The notes under the pieces were generated by a model. It searched no databases and was not told where the DNA came from. It saw only the letters and a list, made by a program, of their open reading frames with translations. Below, piece by piece: positions 46,360 through 57,673 of a DNA stretch of 64,000 nucleotides; position 1 is the first letter of the stretch, and each line of letters starts with the position of its first letter. A program made the translations under genes and the position numbers. The stretch comes from Sialis fuliginosa (lineage: Eukaryota > Arthropoda > Insecta > Megaloptera > Sialidae): contig OY540811.1 in the NCBI GenBank assembly GCA_961205875.1, positions 36,301,340 to 36,365,339 on the forward strand, given 5' to 3'.

Positions 46360-47127
46360 ACGTTCGCTCTATAGTGTTCCTAGTGCGAATATGTGCCATA
46401 TTGTACCTCATTTCTTGCTCCGTTGCAGGATTCAACACTGGCGTTAATAAATAATTCGTCAGCGAATATGCACTATCTCCAAGAAGGAATGAGTTTAAAA
46501 ACTCTCCCTGTTGAAATCTTACGTTTATAAAAGATCCATTGAAGATAGTGCTATCGTGTGTTGAACCTGATGGCCTGGACATTATACGAAAAGTATCCCT
46601 TTCTATTTTGATACAACTCAGCATTGTCACCACCCGGAGATTGTATCTTAATGTGAATTCCATCAACACATCCTATTACCGAAGGAAATCCGTACATTTC
46701 TTGCGCAGTGCGTGGCATATAAATATAATCGTTATGCAGTTCCGCAATAGCTTCGATAACTTTTTTTACTATGCGGCAAACTGACGATTTGCTAATACGC
46801 ATGTCATCACCGATTACAATTTGGAATGTACCAGTAGCCAAATATCTTATCGCAGTTAGTAACTGGTTTATGGCCGAAATAGGATTATTCCGTTGGTTCA
46901 CATATTCCAATTGTGGTCCAATTAAATTTAAAAGGTTCATTATTGTTCGTTTTGTTAGTCTATACCTCATAAGAAACTCAGCATCACTGTACATAGTTTT
47001 CAAATGGGTTGTTTCGTACTCTCATCATGGTGGTGGAAATACACGAACTATATCAAATAATTCTTCATCAGATGTTGTAGATGATGATAATAATGATGAT
47101 GATGATGATGAAGTGGAAGAATCCATC
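46307..47127 (-). pseudogene. PIF/Harbinger nuclease (DDE_Tnp_4), frameshifted
   Basis: Two overlapping frames (47003-46551 and 46669-46307) together give the family order: a helix-turn-helix-like N-terminal part, SVIGCVDGIHIKIQSP (first Asp), NRKGYFSYNVQAI, GSTHDSTIFN, LLGDSAY (second Asp), and RNTIERTFGVLKRR (Glu). All three catalytic residues are present, but a frameshift near 46600 and stops near 47025 break the gene, and the C terminus runs straight into the Myb-like gene. An acidic, Ser-rich leader starts at 47127. Confidence 0.85.
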
Positions 47128-47292
47128 ATTTCTATTAAAAAATAATAAAAATGTACTACTACTAATTATAGTGACATTAAAATAATAACAATATGTAATA
47201 ATCTTGATATATTTGTATAAAAACACCAAAATTTATTGAAAAAATGTACAAACAAGCAATTCAATCAAATACAGGCTCAATTATATACTATA
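47128..47292. other. Short spacer, nothing recognised
   Basis: AT-rich, between the Harbinger remnant and the next Helitron. Confidence 0.4.
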
Positions 47293-47810
47293 CTAGCTGC
47301 TACCCGCGGCTTCGCTCGCGTGGATTTCGAAACCCCCATCCCCATGATATTTATTCCGCCGAATCGAATGAAACTAATTACAACCATTCATAGTTTTATT
47401 AAACATACCTCATAAGATCGATCCTGTTAATTGTATATTGTTCACCCAAAGGATTTTTTTATTTTCATAATCCATATCCACTATAATATTATGTTGATAT
47501 TAGATCTGTCACTTAGCACGCATCAAAACCATCTACAAAATCAAGTATCGTGTGAAACCAATACACATTGAAACCATGACAACAATCCAGCGCCAAAACA
47601 CGCTTGAAAACCAGCATTGAATCTAGCAAACAAACCAGCAGACCCTTAGGGGTTGTTTTTTCGGGATTCGAAGTAGCCTATGTCCTTTCTCAGAGTGCAT
47701 GCTATCTCCCTGTCAAATTTCATCAAGATCGGTTTAGCCATAAAAAGGTAACAGACAGACAGACAAAGAAACAGACAAACACACTTTCGCATTTATAATA
47801 TTAGTATGGA
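47293..47810 (-). mobile_element. Non-autonomous Helitron, second family
   Basis: On the minus strand it starts TCCATACTAATATTATAAAT and ends with hairpin CCACGCG/CCGCGGG and CTAG (47293-47296), inserted between A and T. This terminal sequence is one I know from widespread insect Helitrons. 518 bp, no genes; (GACA)n near 47755. Confidence 0.85.
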
Positions 47811-49342
47811 TTATTTATACTGATTATTTGAATAGAAAGCTTGCTTGTATATTTTTAAAATAAATTTTGAGATTTTGATGTTTTTACAAATAAAGATAAT
47901 TTAAAAGAGTGTCATTGTAAAACTCACCTTTCAAAAATACTTCTTAATAAACAAAACTGATCAAAACAATAGTAGAAATTAATGTGTAGACACGTCGGCA
48001 CGAAAAGAACTGACAGAAAAGCATCTGGTATATTTTGAAATGGCGAGCGCGTGTTTAGTTGAGACCTGTGCATGCGTATAAGTCCAGTTTTTTTTACGAT
48101 AAGTTCCAATCGCCTAATTTCGCCTATGTTTAGTAAGATATTTAACAAAAAATTTATTTCTTCAAGATATCTGTTCCTATGTTCAATTTTATTGAAGCCA
48201 ACCGTTATGTATATAGTTTTTTTGAAATTCATATACATATATCTAGTATAATTCGTTTTGGGGTTGCAAGCACTGGAAACATAAGCTGTCACATAGAGCT
48301 GTCAAACATAATACATTAGCAAATATTAAATAATATGCATACGTACGATTTGTAGCGTTTAAAAGTGACAACTTGCATTCTTTTTTAGCGTAAAGTGAAT
48401 TAAATGATCAATATTATAATTATTTCAATATTATAATACCATGGATATAACACACACAAAATTTAACAATAAATGGAGGATTTATAAAAAAAAACAATAA
48501 CTTAACAAATTTTGAAACCAATTACTGATAATTTAACAACTACATGCTGTTATAAAAAATTAAACACTACAAAGTAAGTACGAGAATTTGAAATAAATAC
48601 ACCGAAATTGATAAAAAAAATTGCTTTCAAATTGTTATTTGTGCTGGACAAGAATCTATTCGACTAAAGTGATAAATGATAATGGGAAAATATCTGTTAA
48701 TTCATATTTATTTTTCTCAATTCAAGACTACGGAGTAGTTATATTTTGTTTGTTCTTAATTTATTTGATATTTTTAGTTTGAATAAAATTATTTAAAAAC
48801 GGTTAATAGTAAGAAAGATTGATATTTTCTTGTCAAAAATGACCCCCACCTTTGCCACCAAAGATTTGGGGCAGCAGGGATTGGCTTAACCAAAAATAAT
48901 GTTCATGTGTCTCCTACGTTATACAGTCAACTTTTTCAACAAAAAACAATGATATTTTAGAAAATTTTAAATAAATTAATACCATTGATTGTTTATTTTT
49001 AACTAAAAATTAAATAAAATCAATTAGTTTCAGGGACCTTGCTCCTGGAAATATTCTAAACAAAATTAAATGCATAATTAAAATAAGTTTTAGTTTTTTT
49101 TCAATATGCTATTTTGTTATTATGGTTCATTGTGTTTACTCTCTTAGCTGTTCAGATCCTAAAAAAACACACACACAAGAAATAAGCAATAACATAATAC
49201 AAACAAAACAGTTGAATTGTTATTATTGTTAATAATATATCAAACTCAATAAAATAAAATATATAAAATTATAATCTGTAACATATTCATTTATGTAGTT
49301 AAATGTATTTTTATTTATTTTTAAAATAAATTTTATTAATTA
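47811..49342. other. No gene seen
   Basis: AT-rich. The 122-codon minus-strand frame at 47924-48292 has no domain or codon signal I can support. Confidence 0.45.
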
Positions 49343-49751
49343 TACAGTGTATTTCAAGTTGATTAAGACATAGAAAATTTAACATGGGGACAATTAGAAA
49401 TATTGTAGTAACCTTTGGTCAAATTTAACTATGTTGATTGGTGCATTTTGAAATACCACCTCGAAACTAACTGATAAATTTTAAATTTATCAACAGTATT
49501 TTGTTTTCAACTTTAATAAAGATTAAAATACATTAATGAATTAAAGTAAGCATCCTAGATAAAATTATAATAATATTTTTTGGCAGATATAAATTCGAAA
49601 ACAAAATACTAATTACTATTTTATTAAAATTTGTGGCGGCATTTCAAAATGCACCAATCACACATCGTTAAATTTGACCAAAGGTTACTACAACACTTCT
49701 AATTGTCCCCATGTTAAATTTCCTGTCTTAATCAACTTGGAATACACTGTA
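49343..49751. mobile_element. 409-bp fold-back MITE with TA duplication
   Basis: Ends TACAGTGTATTTCAAGTTGA / TCAACTTGGAATACACTGTA, TA on both sides, arms of about 150 bp inverted (GGGGACAATTAGAA, ACCTTTGGTCAAATTT). No gene. Confidence 0.85.
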
Positions 49752-50754
49752 TAAACATTTATTACCTTCAAATAATAACTTTTTCGGTTCCGATCCAAAT
49801 TTCTTTGGTATAAATTATCTTTTTATTTCAGACGAATTGAAAACTGTTATTTCTTTTTTAACTTAGTTTCTACTTTCATTATCACTGAAGGAACCCTTCA
49901 ACAGTTGACGATGATTTCATTCTTTTTCCTATAAAAATTAAATTATACATATTTATGGTATTATAATTTTTCAAGCATGCATAAGTAATATGTTTATTTA
50001 ATTGAAACAATGGCATTTGAAACTTACCCTTTTTACTTCAAAATCAAAAAACTCGATTATGTAGAAAACTTTAAAAACTGACATAAAAACATCTGTATAT
50101 AGCAGCCATATTTTATTCATAATATGATGATAAATAAGCATTAGATACCGGCTGAAATAGGTGCTGTTAGCGGTACCTGCCGTCCTGGCGATAACTTGTG
50201 TTTATTTGAGTCGTTTTTCGCATCTTAACTCGCCTATCAGGAAAAAACGGGTGGTATCACTGGTTGATGACAGAACTTTTGCAACTTTTAGTTGGGATAA
50301 CTGAGCCTGTTATGTTGATAAAATGCATTTTTCTACTTAACGGATGCGATACCAGCCAACAAACTGATAAAGTGCACAGAAGAAATCGGGCATTATAAAT
50401 AGGATTGTATCAGTACCTACTGCACAATGTATTTCATAATTAACTTATCAATATTAAATTAAAAACAATTTTAATAATTATTAGTGACTCCCTTGGGCCT
50501 GTCTTGCAGAGCAAAGTTTTTCGAAAGAAAATACAGTTAAATTAAATAGAAACTTATATCACAATTACAGCACAATTTCAGTAAAAATTATTGTATGAGG
50601 GGGGGGGCTCGAAGAGAATTGTGATTGAAAATTGGGTCACAAATACTAAATGGTTGAAAAACGCTGGTGTAATTGGTTTGTGGCAAAGTAGAGTTCGCAC
50701 CATATATAAACATAAACTTGATGCGCAACATCTGATAAATATACGACATATAAT
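49752..50754. other. No gene; contains second copy of a hAT-derived block
   Basis: 50402-50670 is nearly identical to 15455-15716. A less AT-rich stretch at 50150-50390 (ACCTGCCGTCCTGGCGATAA) is unrecognised. The rest is AT-rich. Confidence 0.5.
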
Positions 50755-52141
50755 GCAGGGGTCAAAACTGGTCAGTAAAATCAGTAGAAGTCAGTTTTTT
50801 CTTACTCGGTCAGTTAAAGTCAGTTTTTTGGAAAAATGGTCAGTTTGTCAGTTTTTTTGGGTTTGGTACTCAAGGTTTTCACATCGAAGCCCTATTTATC
50901 GTGAAAATACTCACTATTTGACTTCAAAACGACACAATTACCGTGAAAAATATATTCAAATTATAAATAATGTTCTATTTTGTATTATTTGCAGTGTTGC
51001 CAGTATGAACTCCCTAAAAAGTACGATAGGCTTACCAAAATGGTACAAAATTTGACAAAAAGATACGGTTTCAACTTTTTAAACTGTTGTGATTAAAGAA
51101 CTTTTTCTGTCACATTTTGTCTCCCCCAACCCCTGATACTACAGATGTTAAAATTGTTAGAAATGTATTTGAATTATTATTATTTATTTAATTATATCTT
51201 TTATTTTATTTTGTGTTAAAAAACATCAATTATCAAGTAATTAATGGACGCCCCCCGGAACGCCTCTTATGTTTCGTTAAAAACCGCCAATACTGAAAAG
51301 TAGATATACACGAAAAAATTAAGGTACGTTTCGTTTTTACTTTAATTTTAATTAGTGTTATTCATAATAAACATTTTATTTTTTTATTATTTTTTTACGT
51401 AGTGAAACTGAATAAAAGCTTGTAAAAATCTTTGTGGGGCAAACGGTACGGTCAGCGCTGAGGTACGATTTTGGTACGGTCGGGTCATGAATAGTACGAA
51501 AACCGTACTAAAAAGTACGTTCTGGCAACACTGATTATTTGTGTTGTTTATTACCAACTTTTAGAAGATGTTTTATGACATAATTGTAACGTATGTATTA
51601 TACGTGAACATATAAACAACATAATCTCACCCTAGCACTGGTTATGCCAAGTTTGGTGAGAAAAATTACATACGTAGTATATGTAAATAATAATATCTAA
51701 AAATAATTTTATTGTACTAAATTAAAGAATTTATGTATACAAATAAACTTATAGCCCAGGAAAATAAGGCTAAAAAACGACTGCTGTGCGAAAAAAATCC
51801 AAATGAATTTTTCTCACTGGGATTATCTTTATTTAGGCATAAGAAAATCAGTTTGTTACAAATATCTCGTAAACTATTGGCAATTTTAGTTATTATAAAA
51901 TTTGTTCTTTAGCTAATTTTACATACAAAAAGTCATGTACAAAATTTCCGTTGAACCAATAGTTCTCGAAATATACGGCTGAGAAAATTTAAGCGTTGTG
52001 ATACATTCAATTCGACTTCACCATCTTTACAATACAATGCAAGGCGTGTTTTGTTTTATATCGGTTCAGATAGTCAGTATTTTTTAATTTCTGTGTCAGT
52101 AAAATCAGTATTTTTGTACACTGAACTTGTTTCGACCCCTG
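50755..52141. mobile_element. hAT-like non-autonomous element with a nested hAT
   Basis: Ends CAGGGGTCAAAACTGGTCAG and GTTTCGACCCCTG are inverted, with TATAATG on both sides (seven matching bases). Repeated GTCAGT(TTT) units lie at both ends. A second hAT sits inside at 50992-51533, so the original element was about 0.84 kb. Confidence 0.75.
50992..51533. mobile_element. 542-bp hAT MITE, nested
   Basis: Ends CAGTGTTGCCAG and CTGGCAACACTG, perfect 8-bp duplication ATTATTTG (50984-50991 and 51534-51541). Subterminal GTACG motifs (AAAAAGTACGA, GAAAACCGTACT). The 154-codon frame ending here has no domain. Confidence 0.85.
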
Positions 52142-53200
52142 TATAATGCCTAAATTTATAAATCCATGAAAACAACAGTGCGAACAGATTATCTTACACG
52201 GTGCAACACGCGATGGGGGTATCTAACGGGCGAGTCTATATTCATTTCTGCACGGAGAGCGGTCGTGTACATATAGCAAAAACCTCGTGTCGGAAATTAC
52301 TAATGTAAGTAAATCAGCGAACTAGTAATTTATATTATTACATTTGCATTACATATCAACGAAGAAGAATATTAAATATTAACTACCGTAATTGCTATTT
52401 TTGGACTTTAACATCGCCAGAAAAAACGAAGATAGTGAACGGAGTGTGCTATATCCAGTAACTGCAAAATGAGATAACAAGTACATTATTATACATCGAG
52501 GTCCTATTCGGGGTTTACACCGCAAGAAAAATGATCAAATTCTTCCGACGAGTGCTTATATATGTCGTTACGCCTGTGTATTACGTTTCTTCAAGAAAGC
52601 CGTATATTCAATATCCATGCTGGTCAGCGAAAATTCAAATAATCCTTACGGGCTAAATCATCTGTTTTACAAAACCTACGCACGACCACGACCTTGAAAA
52701 CATTAGTGACCTCGATCCATACATTATACCAGCTATCAAGTTTATTTACGTCATAACATGATACCGACTACGTGTTTTTTTCGCTGCGCTACGAAATATC
52801 AACAATTCTTCGTGTTGATATATTTCCTTTTGTTTTATTTACCCCGCCATAAAATATATTAGCAAAACCTATAGCTGATATTTATGGTATTTTTTTTTCC
52901 TTTATAATAAAATTATGATATATATGTTACCGGCAATGTATAAGCTTATAAGTTTTATATATTCAATTGTCAAACATAATTTTTACTAACTGTATATTAT
53001 CTCAATATTTTATTATTACTAATTTTTACTAATTAATTTTTAACTATTTATTTAATAATGTTGAATTACACTTTCATGTCTAATTTTATTATGTATTTCT
53101 AAGAATTGTTTATTGTACTACAATTGTTTTTTTCGATTCTTAATTGCTCTATATTATTGTTATAGATTTATATAATATATAAAAAAAACATATAATCTTA
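52142..53200. other. No gene seen
   Basis: Mixed-composition stretch at 52230-52760 (GGGCGAGTCTATATTCATTT, ACCTCGATCCATACATTATA) that looks like unique sequence without open frames, then AT-rich. Confidence 0.4.
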
Positions 53201-53231
53201 CTGAAGATGGGGAGAATTACCCCGAAACGTT
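53201..53231 (+). ncRNA. Hammerhead-like motif near Penelope remnant
   Basis: CTGAAGA, one extra T, stem II GGGG/CCCC, GAA, palindromic stem III ACGT and T at the cleavage position; stem I only about three pairs (TTA/TAA). Same pattern as 2284-2327. Confidence 0.45.
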
Positions 53232-54016
53232 TAAAAATAAACTAAACCAAAGATCGAATAGATATTTGTATTTTATTTTGACCATCATCCCAAATAACCC
53301 GTATAAGAAAAATTGGAAAAAAATGGTCATCTACAACAATAGAATATAATATATATATATATATAAGAATATATATTCTCTACAGAATATATATTCTTAT
53401 ATACTCATATTTTTATTTCAATTCAATTAATTAATGTTTACAAATGAAATCGTGGAAATACGAAATAAAATTTTTATTTTTTTTTATAATATGAAATTTT
53501 TTACTTATTAAAAGTGGTTAATTTTTTGATTTGTACTTGTATTACGTAGTTTTAATCGATTTATATAATTTGAGACCAAAACCCACGTGCTAGCTGCTCT
53601 GATTATAAAATTACGCTAGCGCACAAACTGATCTCAGTGCGTTACGTCAAGTTTCTGAAATTCTCACCCAGTGAAACACTAGACGTTATTCACGTAAAAA
53701 AATATGATATTTAAAATAAAGGCTTCAGTAAATAACGTACGCTATAATTAGAAATAAAATTTTATTGACATGATTGCTTATTATGGCTATAATAATCTTG
53801 TCCCGTATTGAGTTCCTTGTCAATATCGAAACCTGTTAAAGTTAGATTTAGTTTGGTAATAACTTGTGTTTAAGATATATGTAAGTATCTACTTAATATT
53901 AATGATATACCTATTTATTCCGGGTGATTCATTAATCATTACAATCATTAATCATTAATCATTATAATAATTAGTATTAGTTATAAATAAATTATATCTA
54001 TAATTTTTGTTTTTTT
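53232..54016. other. No gene; microsatellite and palindromic AT stretch
   Basis: Contains (TA)n plus a palindrome at 53352-53402 (AGAATATATATTCT) and an (ATTAATC)-type short repeat at 53934-53965. Confidence 0.5.
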
Positions 54017-54042
54017 TTCGGAAACTACTGTTCCTTCTTCAG
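54017..54042 (-). ncRNA. Degenerate hammerhead-like hairpin, 3' side of Penelope remnant
   Basis: Minus strand: CTGAAGA, one extra A, stem GGAAC/GTTTCC (one bulge), GAA. Stem III is lost. It lies downstream of the reverse transcriptase remnant on the same strand, where Penelope pseudo-LTR hammerheads are expected. Confidence 0.4.
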
Positions 54043-54529
54043 TGCTACAAACAATACATAATTTATATTCATATACAATATACAAAAATAATATAAAAGC
54101 TTTCCAGTTTTTTTTTTAAATAAAATTTAAAGTGTATAATATTTTTCTTATTTTTACAATTTCACATTTTATATCCATATTACTATAACTATTATTATAA
54201 TTAGTTTCACTATGATTATAACTATAACTATATAACTAACTAACAACAAACATAAACTAAGGTTACGACTAGAGATTGGAAAAATAGTTTTTCAACTATT
54301 GCGTAAAAATGCATTCATTGTAATTTTTATTACATATCTCCACCACTTTCAGAAAACTGGTTTAATTGAACACAATTTGAAATCAACTTATTATTTATTA
54401 TCAAATAAAAATCCCCTAACAGTAAAAATTGTAAGAATTTAGACTTACACGTGTTTCAATAGAAATGCTATCATCAAAGTTCTAAAGACACTAACTTAAA
54501 TATAAAATTATTACGATTATTTATTTGCC

Positions 54530-55480
54530 TTAGAAACTATTGATCCAGAACTTATCCTGGAACGCTTATCGTTGACCGTGTTGGTGGAATTAAATACTTT
54601 ACTCTTATTTTTGAAAATCTCAATACCTTTAAAGCAATCGAAATCTTTACAATTAGAAACCGCTTTAACTAAATTTCGATTCTAAATTCTGTGCTGATTT
54701 TCAAACATATGAGTAGCTACACGAGACTTATTTAATCTTAGATATTTTACATCGGCTATATTATATAATCTCTTATAAATTATAAAAATTTCTTAGTTGA
54801 TGTGGTTTTTCTATGTATAATCAAAGAAAGGTAATTTGCTATTTGTTTCAAATTCATGTGTGAATTTTATGCTGTTAAATTTGGAATTTAGATAATCTAG
54901 AAATGATTCTGTGCTACATGTATTTAAATCAAAAACTGCAAAAATGTTACTACACATTTATCCCATACTCTTGGAAAGTAATTCAGTTCTTTACTAAGAT
55001 CACTTTCAAAACCCATAAATAGATTGGCAATATAAGGTGATGAACTGTTATCCATTGCTGTACCGTCTAACTATTGGTAATATTTAATTATTAATTTTAA
55101 TAATAATAATTATTTATTTATTGTGTTCGACAATTGGTAAAGGTATTTTGAAATAATTTTGTTTCGAACATAGATTAGTGAGTTTTAAATATTCATTAAT
55201 ATGTTCACTCTTCAAATTATTTTCAATCAGTAAATTTATATGTTAAGGGATACTTGAGAAAAGTACCGAAACTTCGAAAGAATCTAATATTTCATGATCA
55301 TTTAATTCTATATTTTTAATTTTGCCAATACATTCATTGGAATTCTTTACTGAGAAATTTATGAGGCTGTTTCTTTTAAACTGCTGAATTCATGATTCAA
55401 CCATTTAGAAATTAAAATGTTGGAGAATTTATACTTGATACAATGGGTCTCATAAGGATGATAATTATGTATTTTTGGTA
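54530..55480 (-). pseudogene. Penelope-like element reverse transcriptase and possible GIY-YIG remnant
   Basis: Minus strand, in order: KNSKECIGKIKN and LDSFEVSVLFSSIP (55380-55255, the Penelope motif with its first catalytic Asp position lost); QNYFKIPLPI; DGTAMDNSSSPYIANLFM (55080-55020); FPRVWDKCVVTF, where YVDD has become CVVT; SIKFTHEFETNSKLPFFDY (54885-54825). Further down, SRVATHMFENQHRI and LVKAVSNCKDFDCFKGIEIF (54730-54600) resemble the C-terminal GIY-YIG endonuclease region. Stops, frameshifts and a 40-bp AT insert near 55100 make it inactive. Confidence 0.75.
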
Positions 55481-55588
55481 AGCAATACATTTTAGAAATA
55501 TTCACTAAATATTCCTATGATTAATAAAAATATTACTACTATTTAAATAAGCATTATTTTCACTATGATTCATATAACTATTCACACT

Positions 55589-55822
55589 CTATAATATATG
55601 ATCATTTATTTGTTTTTGCTTAATTTTTGATTGTTTTATTTTCTTTCTTGATAAACGATCTTCATGTGGCCGTTTAAGGATATTTGAGTCATAATGAAGA
55701 AGTGTTTCGTCATTAGATGATTCTTTTTCGCCTGGTAGTTCATTATCAGAAGATTCTTTGTTCTCCATGTCTATCAAATCGGTTTCTCTATTTTTTGTTG
55801 CGTGTCTTAATCTGGTACACAT
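55589..55822 (-). CDS. Unknown short open frame, 77 codons
   Basis: Acidic then basic, low-complexity (KESSDNELPGEKESS, then RKKIKQSKIKQKQ). Follows the next entry on the same strand and could be its 3' part after an intron or frameshift; no domain recognised. Alternatively the 5' part of the Penelope element. Confidence 0.25.
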   Translation of the reverse strand: MCTRLRHATKNRETDLIDMENKESSDNELPGEKESSNDETLLHYDSNILKRPHEDRLSRKKIKQSKIKQKQINDHIL

Positions 55823-55835
55823 GAGATTTATAATT

Positions 55836-56204
55836 CTATTTAATTTTATAACTGGTCCTTTTCTGTTCGACGTGTTCTAAAAACAATGAACAAATATTTT
55901 TGTTACAATTTTGATATTTAAAATTAAATTGAAAGCTCGATTCATATTCACTTTTGACACCATCTTTAACTGTGGAATTGATGCCTTGACGTGCGTCATT
56001 TTTGGTGTTTCCTCCTAGAGCACATGAATTTAACAGCACTTCTTCTCCCATCAAATTCTTTAATAGTTTCCTTATCATTACATTTTTATTATACTTGCTT
56101 ATCTCAGTTATAAAATCAATCAAGTCTTGGGATCTTTCGAACTCTTCTAGCATCGAGAGCCGGAGCGACGCGCCGCGCTCGCCAGCAATTAGATGACGAG
56201 GCAT
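55836..56204 (-). CDS. Open frame starting in a 28S rRNA fragment, 122 codons
   Basis: The first six codons (ATG at 56204) are 28S rRNA sequence just after the R2 site. After about 56186 the frame continues into AGERGASLRLSMLEEFERSQ, IRKLLKNLMGEEVLLNSCA and GGNTKNDARQG. The latter part is weakly reminiscent of the insect DUF4806 domain, but I am not sure. It is most likely an older coding fragment joined to 28S by rearrangement, so the annotated ATG is probably not its original start. Confidence 0.3.
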   Translation of the reverse strand: MPRHLIAGERGASLRLSMLEEFERSQDLIDFITEISKYNKNVMIRKLLKNLMGEEVLLNSCALGGNTKNDARQGINSTVKDGVKSEYESSFQFNFKYQNCNKNICSLFLEHVEQKRTSYKIK

Positions 56205-56211
56205 TTGGCTA
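56187..56211 (-). rRNA. 28S rRNA fragment, R2 3' junction
   Basis: 25 bases identical to the conserved 28S sequence immediately 3' of the R2 cleavage site (TAGCCAAATGCCTCGTCATC on the minus strand). Upstream on the same strand it is joined to R2-type 3' sequence, exactly as in a normal R2 insertion. Confidence 0.85.
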
Positions 56212-56402
56212 ATTACTAATGCACCTAGTGCACGCTGGTCAGGTGTGGTATCCTTAGAATTACATACACTGGTCGGTGGTTGGCTGGAGGCGGAGAGTTC
56301 CAGTCTTGGTTACTTCACCGAATCACCTCTTCTCTTGATTTATCCTCATATCTAGCCTATCGATCACGCATTCACCATGCCTGCCTGGACCAGACTCCCC
56401 TT
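56212..56402 (-). mobile_element. R2 3' untranslated region fragment
   Basis: Ends in TTAG/TAGCC at the canonical 28S junction. Shares features with the 3' end at 57691-57856 (AAGG(A/T)..CCACACCT, a T/A-rich end before TAGCC). No coding part remains; on its 5' side lies the R2-like copy at 56403. Confidence 0.65.
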
Positions 56403-57607
56403 TCCATGGCATAAATAAATAAAAATGTTAATAACCTAATACCTGTATAGAGAGTATTGGGTGGTTAAGCCCGGATACCTGTAGGTGGGGTATCACTCAA
56501 AATATGTAAGCGCTTACGGTTATCTGTTAGGCACTTCCGCTTGTCGATGTCTCGGGGGGTTCTCGTAGGGTGCCATTCTGCCGTTGAAGCAGCACGGTTT
56601 GAGCAGCTGCGGCTGATAGAGCCATGTGTTCCCAATGAAGTTGTCAGTTGAGGAATTTGTCGCTTTCCCTTGGGATGTGCAGCTGCCCCATTTTGCAAGT
56701 TCCCTTCTTTTGGTCCGCTTCTTATAAGAGATGATGTAGCTTGCGGTGGGGGTCCATGTGATGTTAAAAGTGTCCGCAAGCCTCTTAAAGCGCGTTTTCA
56801 TCCCAGATCCTTCGGTGAGTGCCGCCATAGCTGAGTCGTCATTCCCTAAAAAGTTTATTCCGGCTTTAAGGCTTGAGCTGACGGCGATGGTCTCCAATAT
56901 ATTATACCATTAGTTACGCTTTTTTGGAAATATTTTCCTGACAGCTACTCTAAGCGTTTGGTCAATCTCCTTTATGGTAGATATTGTTGGGATTGTGTAC
57001 ACTATGCTGTACAAATAATATGGTATCAAGTACCTAGAAAGTATTTCGGCTTTCAGTGAGAATTTTAAGGCTAGTCGTTTGACTCGGTCGATACTATCGA
57101 TTATATTTTAATGGAGCTATGATTTGCATCTGAATGCAGCATCGCCGTCGGCCTCTAGGGGTGGTCCTTTCTACTTCGGCATATGGTACTGTACAGCGTG
57201 TAGGGACCTAAAACTTTTTACAAACGCTGCAGAGATGTTGGATGCTATCATGCTTATGTATCTTTTTTGCATGATTCACCTCATCATTGATTGCGAGTGC
57301 AATATGAGTCCCATCCAGTTGGAAATATAGACTACAGGGACGTTGCTGGAAGGAGAGGGAGATGATTATTGTCCTTGGTTGTGCGCAACTGTCTTTATAG
57401 ACCCCCTGCCGCGATCTTAACCCACGGGGGAAGCGGGGTCAGATGTTTCACCCCCCGTCCGAAGCTTCTTTTAGTGACTTATTTATTTAAATAGTGGCAT
57501 TGATTTTAATAATCAGCCATGGGGTTGCCAGCCCTCAGGACGTGTATCTCTGTTAGATTGGGTCAAACCCAGATTCCAGACCGGGGTCTGGAAAGGTGGT
57601 CATACAA
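56403..57607 (-). mobile_element. Internally deleted R2-like element (family of 60006-63905)
   Basis: The 5' part (57607-57120) matches 63905-63415, including the N-terminal zinc-finger region (KCGPP..-type sequence, broken). After about 57110 it jumps to the thumb region matching 61440-60880, seen in the frame 56897-56520 (AVSSSLKAGINFLGNDDSAM, YKKRTKRRELAKW). The reverse transcriptase core and the endonuclease are missing. Two 3' hairpins (56438-56458 and 56473-56494) and an AAAT run end it. Its 5' end abuts 28S sequence at 57608. Confidence 0.8.
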
Positions 57608-57632
57608 TCGCTAGATAGTAAATAGGGACAGT

Positions 57633-57673
<41 letters not shown>

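Noticed and set aside
47924..48292. 122-codon minus-strand frame
   Set aside because: Low-complexity AT-rich composition, no motif, no splice context.
56465..56779. 104-codon frame as a separate gene
   Set aside because: It is an alternate frame over the thumb region of the deleted R2-like copy.
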